In this document: positions 17,637 through 26,687 of the stretch, piece after piece
How the letters are laid out: each line of letters opens with the position of its first letter
Position numbering within the stretch: the first letter of the stretch is position 1
Assembly (NCBI GenBank): GCA_041655275.1
Contig: JBBAFU010000009.1
Coordinates: 1 to 64,000 of the forward strand
Source: JAJYRX01 sp041655275
GTDB taxonomy: Bacteria; Pseudomonadota; Gammaproteobacteria; Burkholderiales; Burkholderiaceae_B
Length of the DNA stretch: 64,000 nucleotides
Direction: 5' to 3'
Position numbers and translations under genes: made by a program
The notes under the pieces: generated by a model
What the model was told of the DNA's origin: nothing
The model's database searches: none
What the model saw: the letters and a program-made list of their open reading frames with translations, nothing else

Positions 17637-18614
17637 CTATTTCTTGCAATTCACAAAGCAACCCTTGAGCACCCACTCCGCATTCACGCTGCTCAACGGT
17701 GCAGCCGAATCATTGAAATAATCGATCATCCATTGCCGCACCTGATCGGCCGGCTTATTGGTGACCTGCAGGCCCAGATCCTGTAACTGCTTGCGTACCC
17801 CGGGATCATTGGTCGCCTCGAATGCGGCAGCCTGCAACTGACCGAGAATGGCCTCCGGTGTACCGGCCGGTGCAAAAAAGGCAATTTCGGAAGCTGCAAT
17901 AACATCCAGCCCCATCTCCTTCAGAGTGGGAATTTCAGGGAAGTCGGTCCAGCGCGTCTCGCCGATCGAAACCAGAAAACGCAGCTTGCCGTCACGTACA
18001 TAGGGTGTGATACCCGAAGGATGCTGCGATGCCACCTGGATGTCATTGGACAGCACCGCTGTAATCACCTCGGGACCCGACTTATAATTCACAATCTCAT
18101 AGCTGCCGCCGGTCAATTCTCCCAGCCGCATTCCGGCCAGCAGGAAGGTCACGGACGTCGAACCATAGAACAGGCTTTCCTTCTTTGCGGCCTCGATGAG
18201 ATCATCGATGGTCTGATACGGGCTGCCCGCATTCACCGCCAGACCAAACTGGTAGCCCACGACTGAACCAATCAAGGCCAGATCATCCAGGGTGAAAGTA
18301 ATGGGTGACATATAAGGCGCCAAGGCTGTCGAGCTGGTCGGCAACATGCCAATGGTGTAGCCGTCAGCCTTCTGGCGTGCCACATAGCCCACGCCCAGCA
18401 TGCCGCCGGCACCGGGTTTGTTTTCTACAACGATAGTCTGGCCGAGCTTCTCGGACATCTTCTGTGTGATGAGGCGGGCAGCCACGTCGGAAGCCCCGCC
18501 GGGACCATAAGGCACAACGAAACTGATGCTGCGCTCGGGGTAATCTGCTGCGACCGCCGCAGCGGCCGAGACGGCCATGGCACCCAGCGCCATCACGAAT
18601 TTTCTGAAAACCAT
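17637..18614 (-). CDS. Bug-family (TctC-like) tripartite tricarboxylate receptor protein
   Basis: A second periplasmic Bug receptor with a signal peptide ending AVAA-DYPER and the motifs VVPYGPGGASDVAAR and VENKPGAGGMLG. Three consecutive ATG codons follow the TGAGGAG ribosome site; the third (18614) has the best spacing and is used here, while 18620 and 18617 are possible. It is 24 nt downstream of the ThDP enzyme on the same strand, so the receptor probably recognises a substrate or relative of that enzyme's pathway. No membrane subunits are nearby. Confidence 0.92.
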   Translation of the reverse strand: MVFRKFVMALGAMAVSAAAAVAADYPERSISFVVPYGPGGASDVAARLITQKMSEKLGQTIVVENKPGAGGMLGVGYVARQKADGYTIGMLPTSSTALAPYMSPITFTLDDLALIGSVVGYQFGLAVNAGSPYQTIDDLIEAAKKESLFYGSTSVTFLLAGMRLGELTGGSYEIVNYKSGPEVITAVLSNDIQVASQHPSGITPYVRDGKLRFLVSIGETRWTDFPEIPTLKEMGLDVIAASEIAFFAPAGTPEAILGQLQAAAFEATNDPGVRKQLQDLGLQVTNKPADQVRQWMIDYFNDSAAPLSSVNAEWVLKGCFVNCKK

Positions 18615-18638
18615 CATCATCTCCTCAATATGCAGGTA

Positions 18639-20399
18639 TCACGAAGGGATATACGCTGTCAGCGGCGCAAATGCCTTTTCGTCTGTCATGACATCAATCA
18701 GCATGGTCGTCTCCGATGCCCGGGCTTGTTGCAGGGCGGGTGCAATCTCGTCAACGGTACGCACCGTCACCGCCTCGCAACCGCAGGCTCTGGCGATCAG
18801 CGTGTGATCGACATGGCTGAACTTCATCGCACCGGAATGGGTGCCGAACTTGAAAGTATCCGAGTGTTTGGAGTAACCCAGAATGCCGTTGTTGAGCACC
18901 AGCAGGACAACCTTTATGCCCATGCGCTTGACTGTTTCCAGCTCGGACCAGGCATGCGCAAACCCGCCGTCACCCACAACGCAATACACAGTCTGTCCGG
19001 GTGCAGCCAGCTTGGCACCCACCGCCATCGGAAAGCCCCAGCCCAGGCCGGACAAACCTCGTGGAGAAATGAAACGCTGGCCTGGAACACGGGCAGTGAG
19101 ATAGTGAACAATCCAGAATGCTGAATAGCTGGAGTCGGCGACCACGATGTCATCCGCTTGCAGGACCTTGTCAAGCTCATGCATGAGCCGCTCCGGACGA
19201 ATGGGGGCCAGATCCGACTCCAGCACCACAGCGGCCTCGGCAAGATACTGCTCGCGGCCCTGTGCAATGCGCGCTTCCACTGCGGGACGTGCGGCCGCCC
19301 TGACGGAAAGGTCCTGCGTCGACAGACGCTGCAGCAAGGCCTCCAATACTTCACGCGCATCGCCACACAGCCGCAAGGCTTCGTAGTTACGGCCGATATT
19401 GGCCGCGCTCACATCGATATGGATGACGTCGGCAGCTTCGGGAATCAGACGATAATCATCTGTGCCATTCTGGTTGGTGCGATTACCCACCAGAATCACG
19501 AGATCGGCATCAGTGACCAGCTCCCGCTGATAGCGCGTGGGGCTGAAGACGCCCATGGCCGAACCGACATAGCCAATGCTCAACGGATGGCTGTCGGCAA
19601 CAACTCCCTTGCCGGACATGGTGGTGGCCACTGGCACATGTGCTTCCTGCTGAAGACGCGCGAGCACATCCTGTGCTCCGGACAGGTGCACGCCGCCGCC
19701 GGCGATCACGACGGGCGCCCGCGCCTGCGCAATCATCTCTGCTGCAGTGGCCAGAAGCGCCGCCTGCGGCAGGGCGCGATCCAGGGGGAACCGGCCCAGA
19801 GCGGCCACTCTGGGAGACTCGACGACCGCCTCATACAGCATGTCATCAGGCAGCATCAAGGCCACTGGTCCCGGGCGATCCGAGGCGGCAATGGCAAAGG
19901 CCATGTCGATATAGTCAACCACGCGTTCCGCACAATTGACGATGCGGGTCCATTTGGTGCATCCCTGGAACAGTTTCAGATGGTCGATTTCCTGGAAAGC
20001 TTCCTTGTCGGTCGTATTGCGCGGTACGTCCTTCACCAGAGCCACCAAGGGTATGGATGCCGTCATCGCTTCCTGCAAAGGCGCAACAAGCAGCGTAGCG
20101 GCCGGTCCATTCTGGGCGGCCACAACCGGAACCTTGCCTGAAAGACGTGCGTAGCCGTCTGCCATATATCCACCACAGTTCTCGGCCCGGTACATCACCT
20201 GGGTCATGCCCAGTTCCTCGCAGGCGAGCAGCAACAGGTTGGGGACACCCTGTCCAAAGATATGGCGCACACCATGACGGAGCAGGGCACGCGCAATGGC
20301 GTGTGCCGCGGTGTTCTGGCTCTGATACTTGAAGCCGACCTCTTCGAGGGGGCGTGTGGGCGTTGTTGAAGCGATGGATTTTTGCACGGCGTGTCTCAC
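18639..20399 (-). CDS. Thiamine diphosphate-dependent enzyme, acetolactate synthase-like
   Basis: A 586-residue ThDP enzyme with the usual three domains: pyrimidine-binding, central, and PP-binding. The catalytic glutamate is in YRAENCGGYMADGYAR (E73), and the ThDP motif runs from GDGG (about 476) to NNG (about 503). It resembles acetolactate synthase or 2-oxoacid decarboxylase large subunits, but there is no small subunit beside it and the substrate cannot be assigned. The start is a GTG with AGGA close by; a second GTG four codons downstream is possible. The gene is divergent from a LysR regulator and followed by a Bug receptor, suggesting a LysR-controlled catabolic unit. Confidence 0.85.
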   Translation of the reverse strand: MRHAVQKSIASTTPTRPLEEVGFKYQSQNTAAHAIARALLRHGVRHIFGQGVPNLLLLACEELGMTQVMYRAENCGGYMADGYARLSGKVPVVAAQNGPAATLLVAPLQEAMTASIPLVALVKDVPRNTTDKEAFQEIDHLKLFQGCTKWTRIVNCAERVVDYIDMAFAIAASDRPGPVALMLPDDMLYEAVVESPRVAALGRFPLDRALPQAALLATAAEMIAQARAPVVIAGGGVHLSGAQDVLARLQQEAHVPVATTMSGKGVVADSHPLSIGYVGSAMGVFSPTRYQRELVTDADLVILVGNRTNQNGTDDYRLIPEAADVIHIDVSAANIGRNYEALRLCGDAREVLEALLQRLSTQDLSVRAAARPAVEARIAQGREQYLAEAAVVLESDLAPIRPERLMHELDKVLQADDIVVADSSYSAFWIVHYLTARVPGQRFISPRGLSGLGWGFPMAVGAKLAAPGQTVYCVVGDGGFAHAWSELETVKRMGIKVVLLVLNNGILGYSKHSDTFKFGTHSGAMKFSHVDHTLIARACGCEAVTVRTVDEIAPALQQARASETTMLIDVMTDEKAFAPLTAYIPS

Positions 20400-20529
20400 A
20401 GTCCTGAAAACAATCTGGCCGGTCCGGCCATATGATGGATTTCAGTATAGAAACACCATAACCACCTGTCTAATATATAATTTATCTAATAGCTATACAC
20501 TTCTCAAATAGCTTGAAAGCCAAACCAAC
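20400..20529. promoter_or_regulatory. AT-rich divergent promoter region with LysR-type dyads
   Basis: The 130-nt gap between the ThDP gene and the LysR gene turns sharply AT-rich at its right side. It contains the 8-bp palindrome atagctat (20489-20496), the direct repeat tctaata at 20469-20475 and 20485-20491 (16-bp period), and aatagct at 20488-20494 and 20507-20513. Such a layout fits an autoregulated LysR operator overlapping both promoters. No experimental site is implied. Confidence 0.45.
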
Positions 20530-21423
20530 ATGGATGCACACCGTCTGAAATGCTTTGTGGCTGTGGTTGAGGCAGGCAATCTTTCACGCGCGGCGGTACA
20601 GCTGCATATGACACAGCCACCGCTGAGCATACTGATTCGCAAGCTGGAGTCCGAGCTTAATGTGGACTTGTTCCATCGACGCCGAAACCGCCTGGTGCTG
20701 ACCTCGGCAGGTGCCCTGTTCTACCAGCGCGCCCGTGAACTGCTGGCCTCCATGCAGGCAGTGAGGGACGAGCTGAAGCAGGCAAACGAGGGACTGCATG
20801 GGACGGTCACCATCGGCTGCGCCACGGCGGCCAGCCTGTTTGTCATTCCTGAAGTTGTTGCCCGCCTGCAGGACGAGGGGCGAAACATCGTTGTCAAGGT
20901 TCGGGAGGGGTCAACCTCCTACGTGGTGGAGCAACTGCACGCCCAGCAACTGGATCTGGGCATCTGCCGATCGGAATATACGGACACTGATCTCATGGCA
21001 GTTGCACTGCAGTCCGAACCGCTATTGCTCGCGGTGCCGCCTGGTCATCGACTGCTGGACCACCCCAAGCCCACGCTGCCCGATCTACGCAACGAGCGTT
21101 TTCTGATGCACTCCCCGCCCATCGGTGGCGGCATCTCCACCCTGCTCATTCAATCCTGCCAATCGCTGGGATTTTCACCGAATGTTGTCTACTGGGGCAT
21201 AGAGACACTGCCTTTGCTGCTCATGGTACAGCGCGGGCTTGGCATTGCCTTCGTGCCGCAAAGTTTCGAGCAACTCGCTTTGCCGGGATTGCCCCGGCTG
21301 ATCCGTATCGCCGAGCCGCAACTGGAAACCCGATTCACCCTGCTGACACAGAAAGACCGCCTGCAATCCGCTCTGGTGCGGCGATTCCTGGAAATCACAC
21401 GCGATGTGGTGAATGGGTTGTAG
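20530..21423 (+). CDS. LysR family transcriptional regulator
   Basis: A 297-residue LysR-type regulator. The winged helix is N-terminal (FVAVVEAGNLSRAAVQLHMTQPPLS), followed by the linker helix and a periplasmic-binding-like effector domain from about residue 90. The alternative inputs are the divergent ThDP enzyme-Bug pair and the downstream amidase-ABC cluster, and it may control either or both. The 63-nt spacing to the next gene leaves room for a separate promoter. Confidence 0.93.
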   Translation: MDAHRLKCFVAVVEAGNLSRAAVQLHMTQPPLSILIRKLESELNVDLFHRRRNRLVLTSAGALFYQRARELLASMQAVRDELKQANEGLHGTVTIGCATAASLFVIPEVVARLQDEGRNIVVKVREGSTSYVVEQLHAQQLDLGICRSEYTDTDLMAVALQSEPLLLAVPPGHRLLDHPKPTLPDLRNERFLMHSPPIGGGISTLLIQSCQSLGFSPNVVYWGIETLPLLLMVQRGLGIAFVPQSFEQLALPGLPRLIRIAEPQLETRFTLLTQKDRLQSALVRRFLEITRDVVNGL

Positions 21424-21486
21424 CAAGCATCCTTGTCGCATTCCAGACAACAGGCTACGATGATCAGGTAGAACCCGCGAAGGAAA

Positions 21487-21717
21487 ATGCCCATGTCCAA
21501 CGATCAGGGGGGCCCGGCTGCAGTACCATCTGTCGCACTTGACGTCACACTGGACACCGCCCAGCGCGATTTGCTCGACACCCTGCTGGCATTGGCAAAC
21601 CAGCCCTTCCCCGCCATGCCGCCCAGTGGCGCGGGGCCGGCCACCATCTATCAGCCACTTGTCGATATTCAGCAGGAGAGCACGAATGGCACTGTCAGAG
21701 CTTGCCATCCTGCCTGA
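21487..21717 (+). CDS. Small protein of unknown function overlapping the amidase gene
   Basis: A 76-residue frame whose ATG at 21487 (or 21493) follows GAAGGA at a reasonable distance. It overlaps the amidase start by 32 nt. Amidases of the signature family often have a small partner (GatC, AtzG) encoded just upstream, and the helical stretch TLDTAQRDLLDTLLALANQPF would suit such a partner. I cannot identify a GatC or AtzG motif with certainty. The C-terminal third lies over the amidase ribosome site and start. It is treated as a probable gene because of its ribosome site and position. Confidence 0.5.
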   Translation: MPMSNDQGGPAAVPSVALDVTLDTAQRDLLDTLLALANQPFPAMPPSGAGPATIYQPLVDIQQESTNGTVRACHPA

Positions 21718-23068
21718 TATTCCCGACATCGCAACGCTGGTTCGGCAATACCATCGCAACGAACGAAACCCGCTGGATTTCGTCCAGACGCTCCTGCAGC
21801 GCATCGAAACCGCCAACACCCGTTTGCGGGCATATATCACAGTGTTCGAAGACGAAGCCCTGGAGCGGGCGCAGGCGGCCGGCGAACGCTATCGCCGTCA
21901 GGCAGCGCTTGGACCCCTTGACGGTATCCCACTGGCGATCAAGGATATCCTCCCCACAGTCAACGGCCCAACCACGGCGGGTAGCCGCATCCTTCAGGAT
22001 TACCGACCCGGCTATGATGCCCCGATCGTGGGCCGTCTCAGACAGGCGGGCGCCATCATTCTGGGCAAGAACAACCTGCATGAGTATGCTTTCGGCGTTA
22101 CCAGCGACAATCAGTGTTTCGGACGAGTGATCAATCCCGTCCATCCCGCCCTGCTGCCGGGCGGATCCAGCGGTGGCACGGCCGCAGCCGTTGCCGCCGG
22201 CCTGGCGGTGGCCGGCGTGGGTTCGGATACCGGCGGCTCGATCCGCATTCCGGCAGCCTGCTGCGAGTTGGTCGGCCTCAAACCCACCTACGGGCGCGTC
22301 GATGCGAGCACCGCCATACCCCAGGCCTGGTCGCTTGATCACCTGGGGCCCATCACGCGCAATGTGGCCGATGCGCGCCAGCTACTGTCGGTGCTGACCC
22401 TTACAGGTGCTTGCGATGCCGACATGTCGGCGAACCCCCGTGCGGACGAGCCCCTGCGCATTGGAGTTGACCCATCCGGACTGGCACTGTGCAGCCCGGC
22501 AGTGCGTGACGCCTTCGAGCGGGTGTTGACGCAGCTGCGCACGAACGGCCATCAGCTGAGCGAGTTCAGGCATCCCGATTGGCAGGCCGGCTTTCGCGCC
22601 TGGCTGGTCATCATGCTCAGCGAGTCCGCCAGCTACCACGCCGAAAACCTGCAATTGCGGGCGCGCGACATCGACGCGGGCGTTCTGCCCTTTCTGATCG
22701 CCGGCTCCCGGATCAGCGCCACGCACTATCTCGATGCGCAACGCTACCGACGCCTGTGGACCCGGGACTTGCATCAAAGAACGCAGGCATTCGATCTTGT
22801 CCTGAACCCGGCGTTTCCAAGTGCCGTGCCGCAGCAAGATACGCACGACATCCTCACGGGCCGGGGCCTGGAACCGGTGCGCAATGCCCTGGTCGAATTC
22901 CAGTGGCCGGCCAACCTCACCGGCTGGCCCTCCATAACCCTGCCCACGCCCTTGCGTGTCGCCGACGGGCCGTTCAGCATCATGCTGACTCACCCGGGTT
23001 GCGATGATTTTCTTTTGCTCGACATGGCAGAGCGCCTGGAACGGCAAACCCTGGCATTGCTCGCGTAA
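21686..23068 (+). CDS. Amidase signature family hydrolase
   Basis: A 460-residue amidase. The Ser-cisSer-Lys triad is visible: K86 in LAIKDIL, S161 in PGGSSGGTAAA and S185 in DTGGSIRIPA, with the family spacing. The enzyme would hydrolyse a small amide. The start ATG at 21686 follows AGGAG. It leads a cluster with a complete ABC importer, so the imported solute is probably an amide or is converted to one; the actual substrate is unknown. Gln-tRNA amidotransferase is unlikely because gatB and gatC are absent nearby. Confidence 0.92.
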   Translation: MALSELAILPDIPDIATLVRQYHRNERNPLDFVQTLLQRIETANTRLRAYITVFEDEALERAQAAGERYRRQAALGPLDGIPLAIKDILPTVNGPTTAGSRILQDYRPGYDAPIVGRLRQAGAIILGKNNLHEYAFGVTSDNQCFGRVINPVHPALLPGGSSGGTAAAVAAGLAVAGVGSDTGGSIRIPAACCELVGLKPTYGRVDASTAIPQAWSLDHLGPITRNVADARQLLSVLTLTGACDADMSANPRADEPLRIGVDPSGLALCSPAVRDAFERVLTQLRTNGHQLSEFRHPDWQAGFRAWLVIMLSESASYHAENLQLRARDIDAGVLPFLIAGSRISATHYLDAQRYRRLWTRDLHQRTQAFDLVLNPAFPSAVPQQDTHDILTGRGLEPVRNALVEFQWPANLTGWPSITLPTPLRVADGPFSIMLTHPGCDDFLLLDMAERLERQTLALLA

Positions 23069-23088
23069 ATCAATTGACAAGGCATTAC

Positions 23089-23847
23089 ATGACATCGACG
23101 CTGCTGCAAACGGAGCAACTATCCAAACGCTTTGGCGGTGTCAGCGCCGTCAACGACGTTTCGCTGACCTTCCAGGAAGGTCAGGTACACGTCATCATCG
23201 GACCAAACGGTGCGGGCAAGACGACTTTCTTCCACCTGCTGACCGGCTTCTACCCGGCGAGCGCCGGCTGCATTCTTTTCAAGGGAACAGATATCACAAG
23301 GCTGCCGCCCGCCGAAAGAGTGAAGCTGGGTATTGCCCGCTCCTACCAGCGCACCAACATCTTCGCCCACCTTTCGGTCAGGGAAAACCTGCGGCTGGCG
23401 GCAAGCCGCTCGTTTGGCAATCACTGGTCTCTGCGACCTGGAAACGTACCCTGCGAAGTGAGCCGGCTGGTGCAGGACACACTGGACCTCCTGGGCCTGA
23501 CCGCCATCGCCTCCCAGGTAACCGACACACTGCCCTATGGCGTGCAGCGTCTGGTCGATATCGGCATTGCCATCTGCTGCCGGCCGCAGATCCTGCTGCT
23601 GGACGAACCCACGAGCGGGCTGTCAGCCAGTGAGCTGCACGAAACGGTAGGTGTGCTTAAAAGCATTCGCAACCGGTTCACCATCGTATTGATAGAACAC
23701 AATATGGAGCTGGTCGTGGAACTGGCGGATATCATCAGCGTACTGAACTTCGGTGAACTGCTCGCCAATGGCTCACCGGAAGTCATCAGCGCCAATCAGG
23801 CCGTGCAGGAAGCCTATTTCGGCAAGCGGCGCCGTGCGGTGGCATGA
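23089..23847 (+). CDS. Branched-chain-type ABC transporter ATP-binding protein (LivG-like)
   Basis: A 252-residue ABC ATPase. Walker A is GPNGAGKTTFF, Walker B LLLDEPTSGLS, and the H-loop is VLIEHNM. The signature motif is weakened: LPYGVQRLVDIG replaces the usual LSYGxQR. Its pattern of insertions matches LivG. The ATG at 23089 is preferred to a TTG five codons earlier because AAGG lies seven bases before it. It overlaps the LivF-like gene by four bases. Confidence 0.92.
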   Translation: MTSTLLQTEQLSKRFGGVSAVNDVSLTFQEGQVHVIIGPNGAGKTTFFHLLTGFYPASAGCILFKGTDITRLPPAERVKLGIARSYQRTNIFAHLSVRENLRLAASRSFGNHWSLRPGNVPCEVSRLVQDTLDLLGLTAIASQVTDTLPYGVQRLVDIGIAICCRPQILLLDEPTSGLSASELHETVGVLKSIRNRFTIVLIEHNMELVVELADIISVLNFGELLANGSPEVISANQAVQEAYFGKRRRAVA

Positions 23848-24563
23848 TGACGGGTCTGGTGATACAAGGTCTGCACGCCGCCTACGGTGAAAGCAGGATA
23901 TTGCACGATGTCTCTCTCGCCGTCGCGCCGGCGACAGCCGTCACTCTGCTCGGCCGCAACGGCGCCGGCAAGACGACGACCCTGCGCTGTATCTGTGGCC
24001 TGCTGCGGCCGTCCGCCGGGCACATTGCATTCAACGGTTCAGAGCTGACGCGACTGCGACCCGATGAAATTGTCAGGAAGCACGGCGTTGTCGCCGTCAC
24101 CGAGGACAGGGGCATATTCACACACCTGTCAGTGCGTGAAAACATGGAATTGGTCAAAGTGAGTGGCGCAGGATGGCCGCTGGAACGCATCCTGGATGAG
24201 TTTGGCCTGATTGCGCGGCTCATGGAGCGCCAGGGCGGTGCACTGTCCGGCGGCGAGCAGCAGCTTGTAGCCATCGCGCGCGCCCTCATGCTCGACCATC
24301 GTCTGCTTCTGCTCGACGAACCCTCGCAAGGCTTGGCGCCGGTCATGGTGGATCAGGTACTGGACGTCCTCAAACGCCTGCAGAAAACTGCGTTGTCGCT
24401 ACTGATCGTTGAGCAGAAACTGGATATTGCGCTCGAGATCGCCAGCCGGGCGTACATACTCGAAAACGGCCGCATCGCACTTGAATCGGATACCGAATCA
24501 TTGCTGGACAACCCCGATCTGCTCAAACGCCACCTTGGCGTGGGCAGCCATCCCCAACTCTGA
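23844..24563 (+). CDS. Branched-chain-type ABC transporter ATP-binding protein (LivF-like)
   Basis: The second, shorter ATPase (239 residues) of the importer. Walker A is GRNGAGKTTTL, the signature LSGGEQQLVAIARAL and Walker B LLLDEPSQGLAP, all intact. LivG and LivF form a heterodimer on the cytoplasmic face of the membrane. The start overlaps the LivG stop, with two adjacent ATG codons available (23844 or 23847). Confidence 0.93.
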   Translation: MMTGLVIQGLHAAYGESRILHDVSLAVAPATAVTLLGRNGAGKTTTLRCICGLLRPSAGHIAFNGSELTRLRPDEIVRKHGVVAVTEDRGIFTHLSVRENMELVKVSGAGWPLERILDEFGLIARLMERQGGALSGGEQQLVAIARALMLDHRLLLLDEPSQGLAPVMVDQVLDVLKRLQKTALSLLIVEQKLDIALEIASRAYILENGRIALESDTESLLDNPDLLKRHLGVGSHPQL

Positions 24564-24586
24564 ACGACCATCTGGAGAACACGAAA

Positions 24587-25801
24587 ATGTCCACCTTCAC
24601 CAAGCGACGTTCCATCCTGAAAGCCACGGCAGCCATGGCAGGCGCCGGTGCCCTGCCCTTCATCGGCATGCCGGCTTTTGCCCAGCAGAATGAGGCCACC
24701 ATACTGGGTATTATTCCCCTGACCGGCCCCTATGCCGCAGATGGGGAGCGCATTCAGCGCGGCCAGCAGATGGCACTGGAAGACTTCAACCGCGTGGCCG
24801 GCTCCAGGCTGAAGATCAACTACATCAGCCGCGACACGGCCGGCGACGTCGGCACGGCAATCCGCCGCATCGGCCAGGCGCACGAACGCGAAAAGCCGGT
24901 TGCCATCGCAGGTCCCTGGGCGGATGATGTGGCTGCAGCCGTATCCGAGTTCGCGCAGCGCGAGAAGATCGTACATGCTTTCAGCGGCGGTCCCCTGCCC
25001 TGCCACCGCTACAACTTCCAGTGGGCGCCCCCGTACTACGCGGGTGTTCGCGCATCCATGGAGGCCATGGTGCAACAGCATCCGGATGCCAAGCGCTGGT
25101 ACCTGCTGACTTCCGATTATGCCTTTGGCTGGACGGTCGAAGAGCTGGAACGCAAGTTCGCGCCTGAACTGGGCATCGAGATCGTCGGTGCGCAACGCCA
25201 CGTCCTGGGCGAAAAGGAATTCAGCCCCTACATGGGTGAAATTTCGGCAGCCGCACCGGATGTCATCGTATTCAACAACTTCGGACTCGACACAGCGCAG
25301 TCGCTGCGTACTGCATTTTCCTTCGGACTGACGCAGCAGGCGAAGATCCTTGTGCCCTGGGGCAGTGGTATCGAAGACTATCTGCGCCTGGATCCCGCCA
25401 TCTCGCAGGGCATCATCATCGGGACGGCGTTCTACTACACCATCGACAACCCGATTGCCAAAAGCATGGCCGAGCGCTACATCGAGCGTTTCAACGAGCC
25501 CCCGGGCTATCCGGCAGGCAGCGGTTATGCAGTCATGCAAATGTTGCTTGCCGCACTGGCGGATCTGGATGACATTTCGCCGGCCAGCCTGGCGACGGCA
25601 CTGGAAGGCTGGCATTCGGATGACACTCTGGTCGGCAGCATGACCATGGACGCCGACACCCACCAGGCGTTCCGGCCATTCTTTGTCACTCAGGGCAAGG
25701 CGCCCAACGAGATCGAGGGCAAGTTTGACCTGGCGCGTATCATCGCAACCAGTGACGGACGCGTGCCTGCCGGTGCGCTGGATTGCAAAGGCGTGGTCTA
25801 A
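24587..25801 (+). CDS. ABC transporter substrate-binding protein, Leu/Ile/Val-binding type
   Basis: A 404-residue periplasmic binding protein of the type I fold. The N-terminus has a twin-arginine-like signal (KRRSILKATAAMAGAGALP, ending AFA-QQ), suggesting export in folded form by Tat. The family opening GIIPLTGPYAADGERIQRG and the block ADGERIQRGQQMALEDFNR (short core QQMALEDFN) are typical. The ligand is probably an amide, urea-like or short-chain compound given the amidase, but this is inference. It lies between the ATPase and permease genes. Confidence 0.93.
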   Translation: MSTFTKRRSILKATAAMAGAGALPFIGMPAFAQQNEATILGIIPLTGPYAADGERIQRGQQMALEDFNRVAGSRLKINYISRDTAGDVGTAIRRIGQAHEREKPVAIAGPWADDVAAAVSEFAQREKIVHAFSGGPLPCHRYNFQWAPPYYAGVRASMEAMVQQHPDAKRWYLLTSDYAFGWTVEELERKFAPELGIEIVGAQRHVLGEKEFSPYMGEISAAAPDVIVFNNFGLDTAQSLRTAFSFGLTQQAKILVPWGSGIEDYLRLDPAISQGIIIGTAFYYTIDNPIAKSMAERYIERFNEPPGYPAGSGYAVMQMLLAALADLDDISPASLATALEGWHSDDTLVGSMTMDADTHQAFRPFFVTQGKAPNEIEGKFDLARIIATSDGRVPAGALDCKGVV

Positions 25802-25804
25802 GCG

Positions 25805-26671
25805 GTGACTCTGTTCCTCATCAAGCTGCTCAACGGTCTGACCAGCGGCGCACTGTATGCGCTGACTGCGTTTGGCCTGACTTTCATCCTGGGGATGCTG
25901 AACATCCCCAACTTCGCCCACGGCGCCCTGTTTGCAATTGGTGGCTATCTGGCCTACAGCATCGGCGCCGCAGCAGGCTCCTATTGGTGGGGCCTGCTTT
26001 CGGGCGCAACCATCACTGCGGTGCTGGGCGTGCTGCTGGAGCGCGGCATGCTCAGGCATCTCTACGGCTCGGGCCCGGATGATGAAAACTTCCTGCTCAT
26101 GGCCCTGTTCGCCGTCGCCATCATGACCCAGGAAGTCATCATCATGATCTGGGGTGGCGCGGGCGCAAGCGCCCTGCCGCCTCCGGCACTGGCCGGCGCG
26201 GTCAAGCTCGGGCCCATCTTCTATCCGAAATTCAGAATCTTTATCTTCATCGCGACTGCCGTCATCGTGTTGCTGGCCTGGCTGCTCATCGAGCGCACAC
26301 GCATCGGGGCGCTAATCCGCGCCGCCATCGAAAAACCCGAAGCCGTGCTTCTGCTGGGCATCGACATCCGCGTGCTGTTTGCACTGAGCTTTGCCCTGGG
26401 GGCATTCCTGACAGCACTGGCGGGTGCACTCAGCCTGCCCTTGCGCGGACTGCATCCCTTTGTAGGCATGGATATCCTGGTAGTGTCCTTCATCGTGGTA
26501 GTGGTCGGCGGCCTGGGCAATCTCTACGGTGCCATTTTCGCAGGCCTGCTCATCGGCATCCTGCAAGAATTCTCGACCTATATCGATTCGCTGGCTGCAT
26601 GGCCGGCCAGTTATCTGGCCATGATGGCCGTCCTGCTGTTCCGACCGACCGGCCTATTCGGCAAACGGTGA
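25805..26671 (+). CDS. Branched-chain-type ABC transporter permease (LivH-like)
   Basis: A 288-residue inner-membrane permease with about eight hydrophobic helices and the motif NGLTSGALYALTAFGLTFILG (short core SGALYALTAFGL) at the N-terminus, which is typical of LivH. Start GTG at 25805, three bases after the binding-protein stop. It pairs with the LivM-like subunit to form the channel. Confidence 0.93.
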   Translation: MTLFLIKLLNGLTSGALYALTAFGLTFILGMLNIPNFAHGALFAIGGYLAYSIGAAAGSYWWGLLSGATITAVLGVLLERGMLRHLYGSGPDDENFLLMALFAVAIMTQEVIIMIWGGAGASALPPPALAGAVKLGPIFYPKFRIFIFIATAVIVLLAWLLIERTRIGALIRAAIEKPEAVLLLGIDIRVLFALSFALGAFLTALAGALSLPLRGLHPFVGMDILVVSFIVVVVGGLGNLYGAIFAGLLIGILQEFSTYIDSLAAWPASYLAMMAVLLFRPTGLFGKR

Positions 26672-26687
26672 AATGAGGGTTTGATCG

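Noticed and set aside
21487..21717. Confident AtzG or GatC assignment for the small protein before the amidase
   Set aside because: Position fits, but I could not see a defining motif, so it is left as unknown.
24353..26059. Long open frame (568 codons) on the minus strand
   Set aside because: It lies opposite the LivF, binding-protein and LivH genes, which have family motifs and ribosome sites. It has no recognisable domain and is the usual antisense openness of GC-rich coding DNA.
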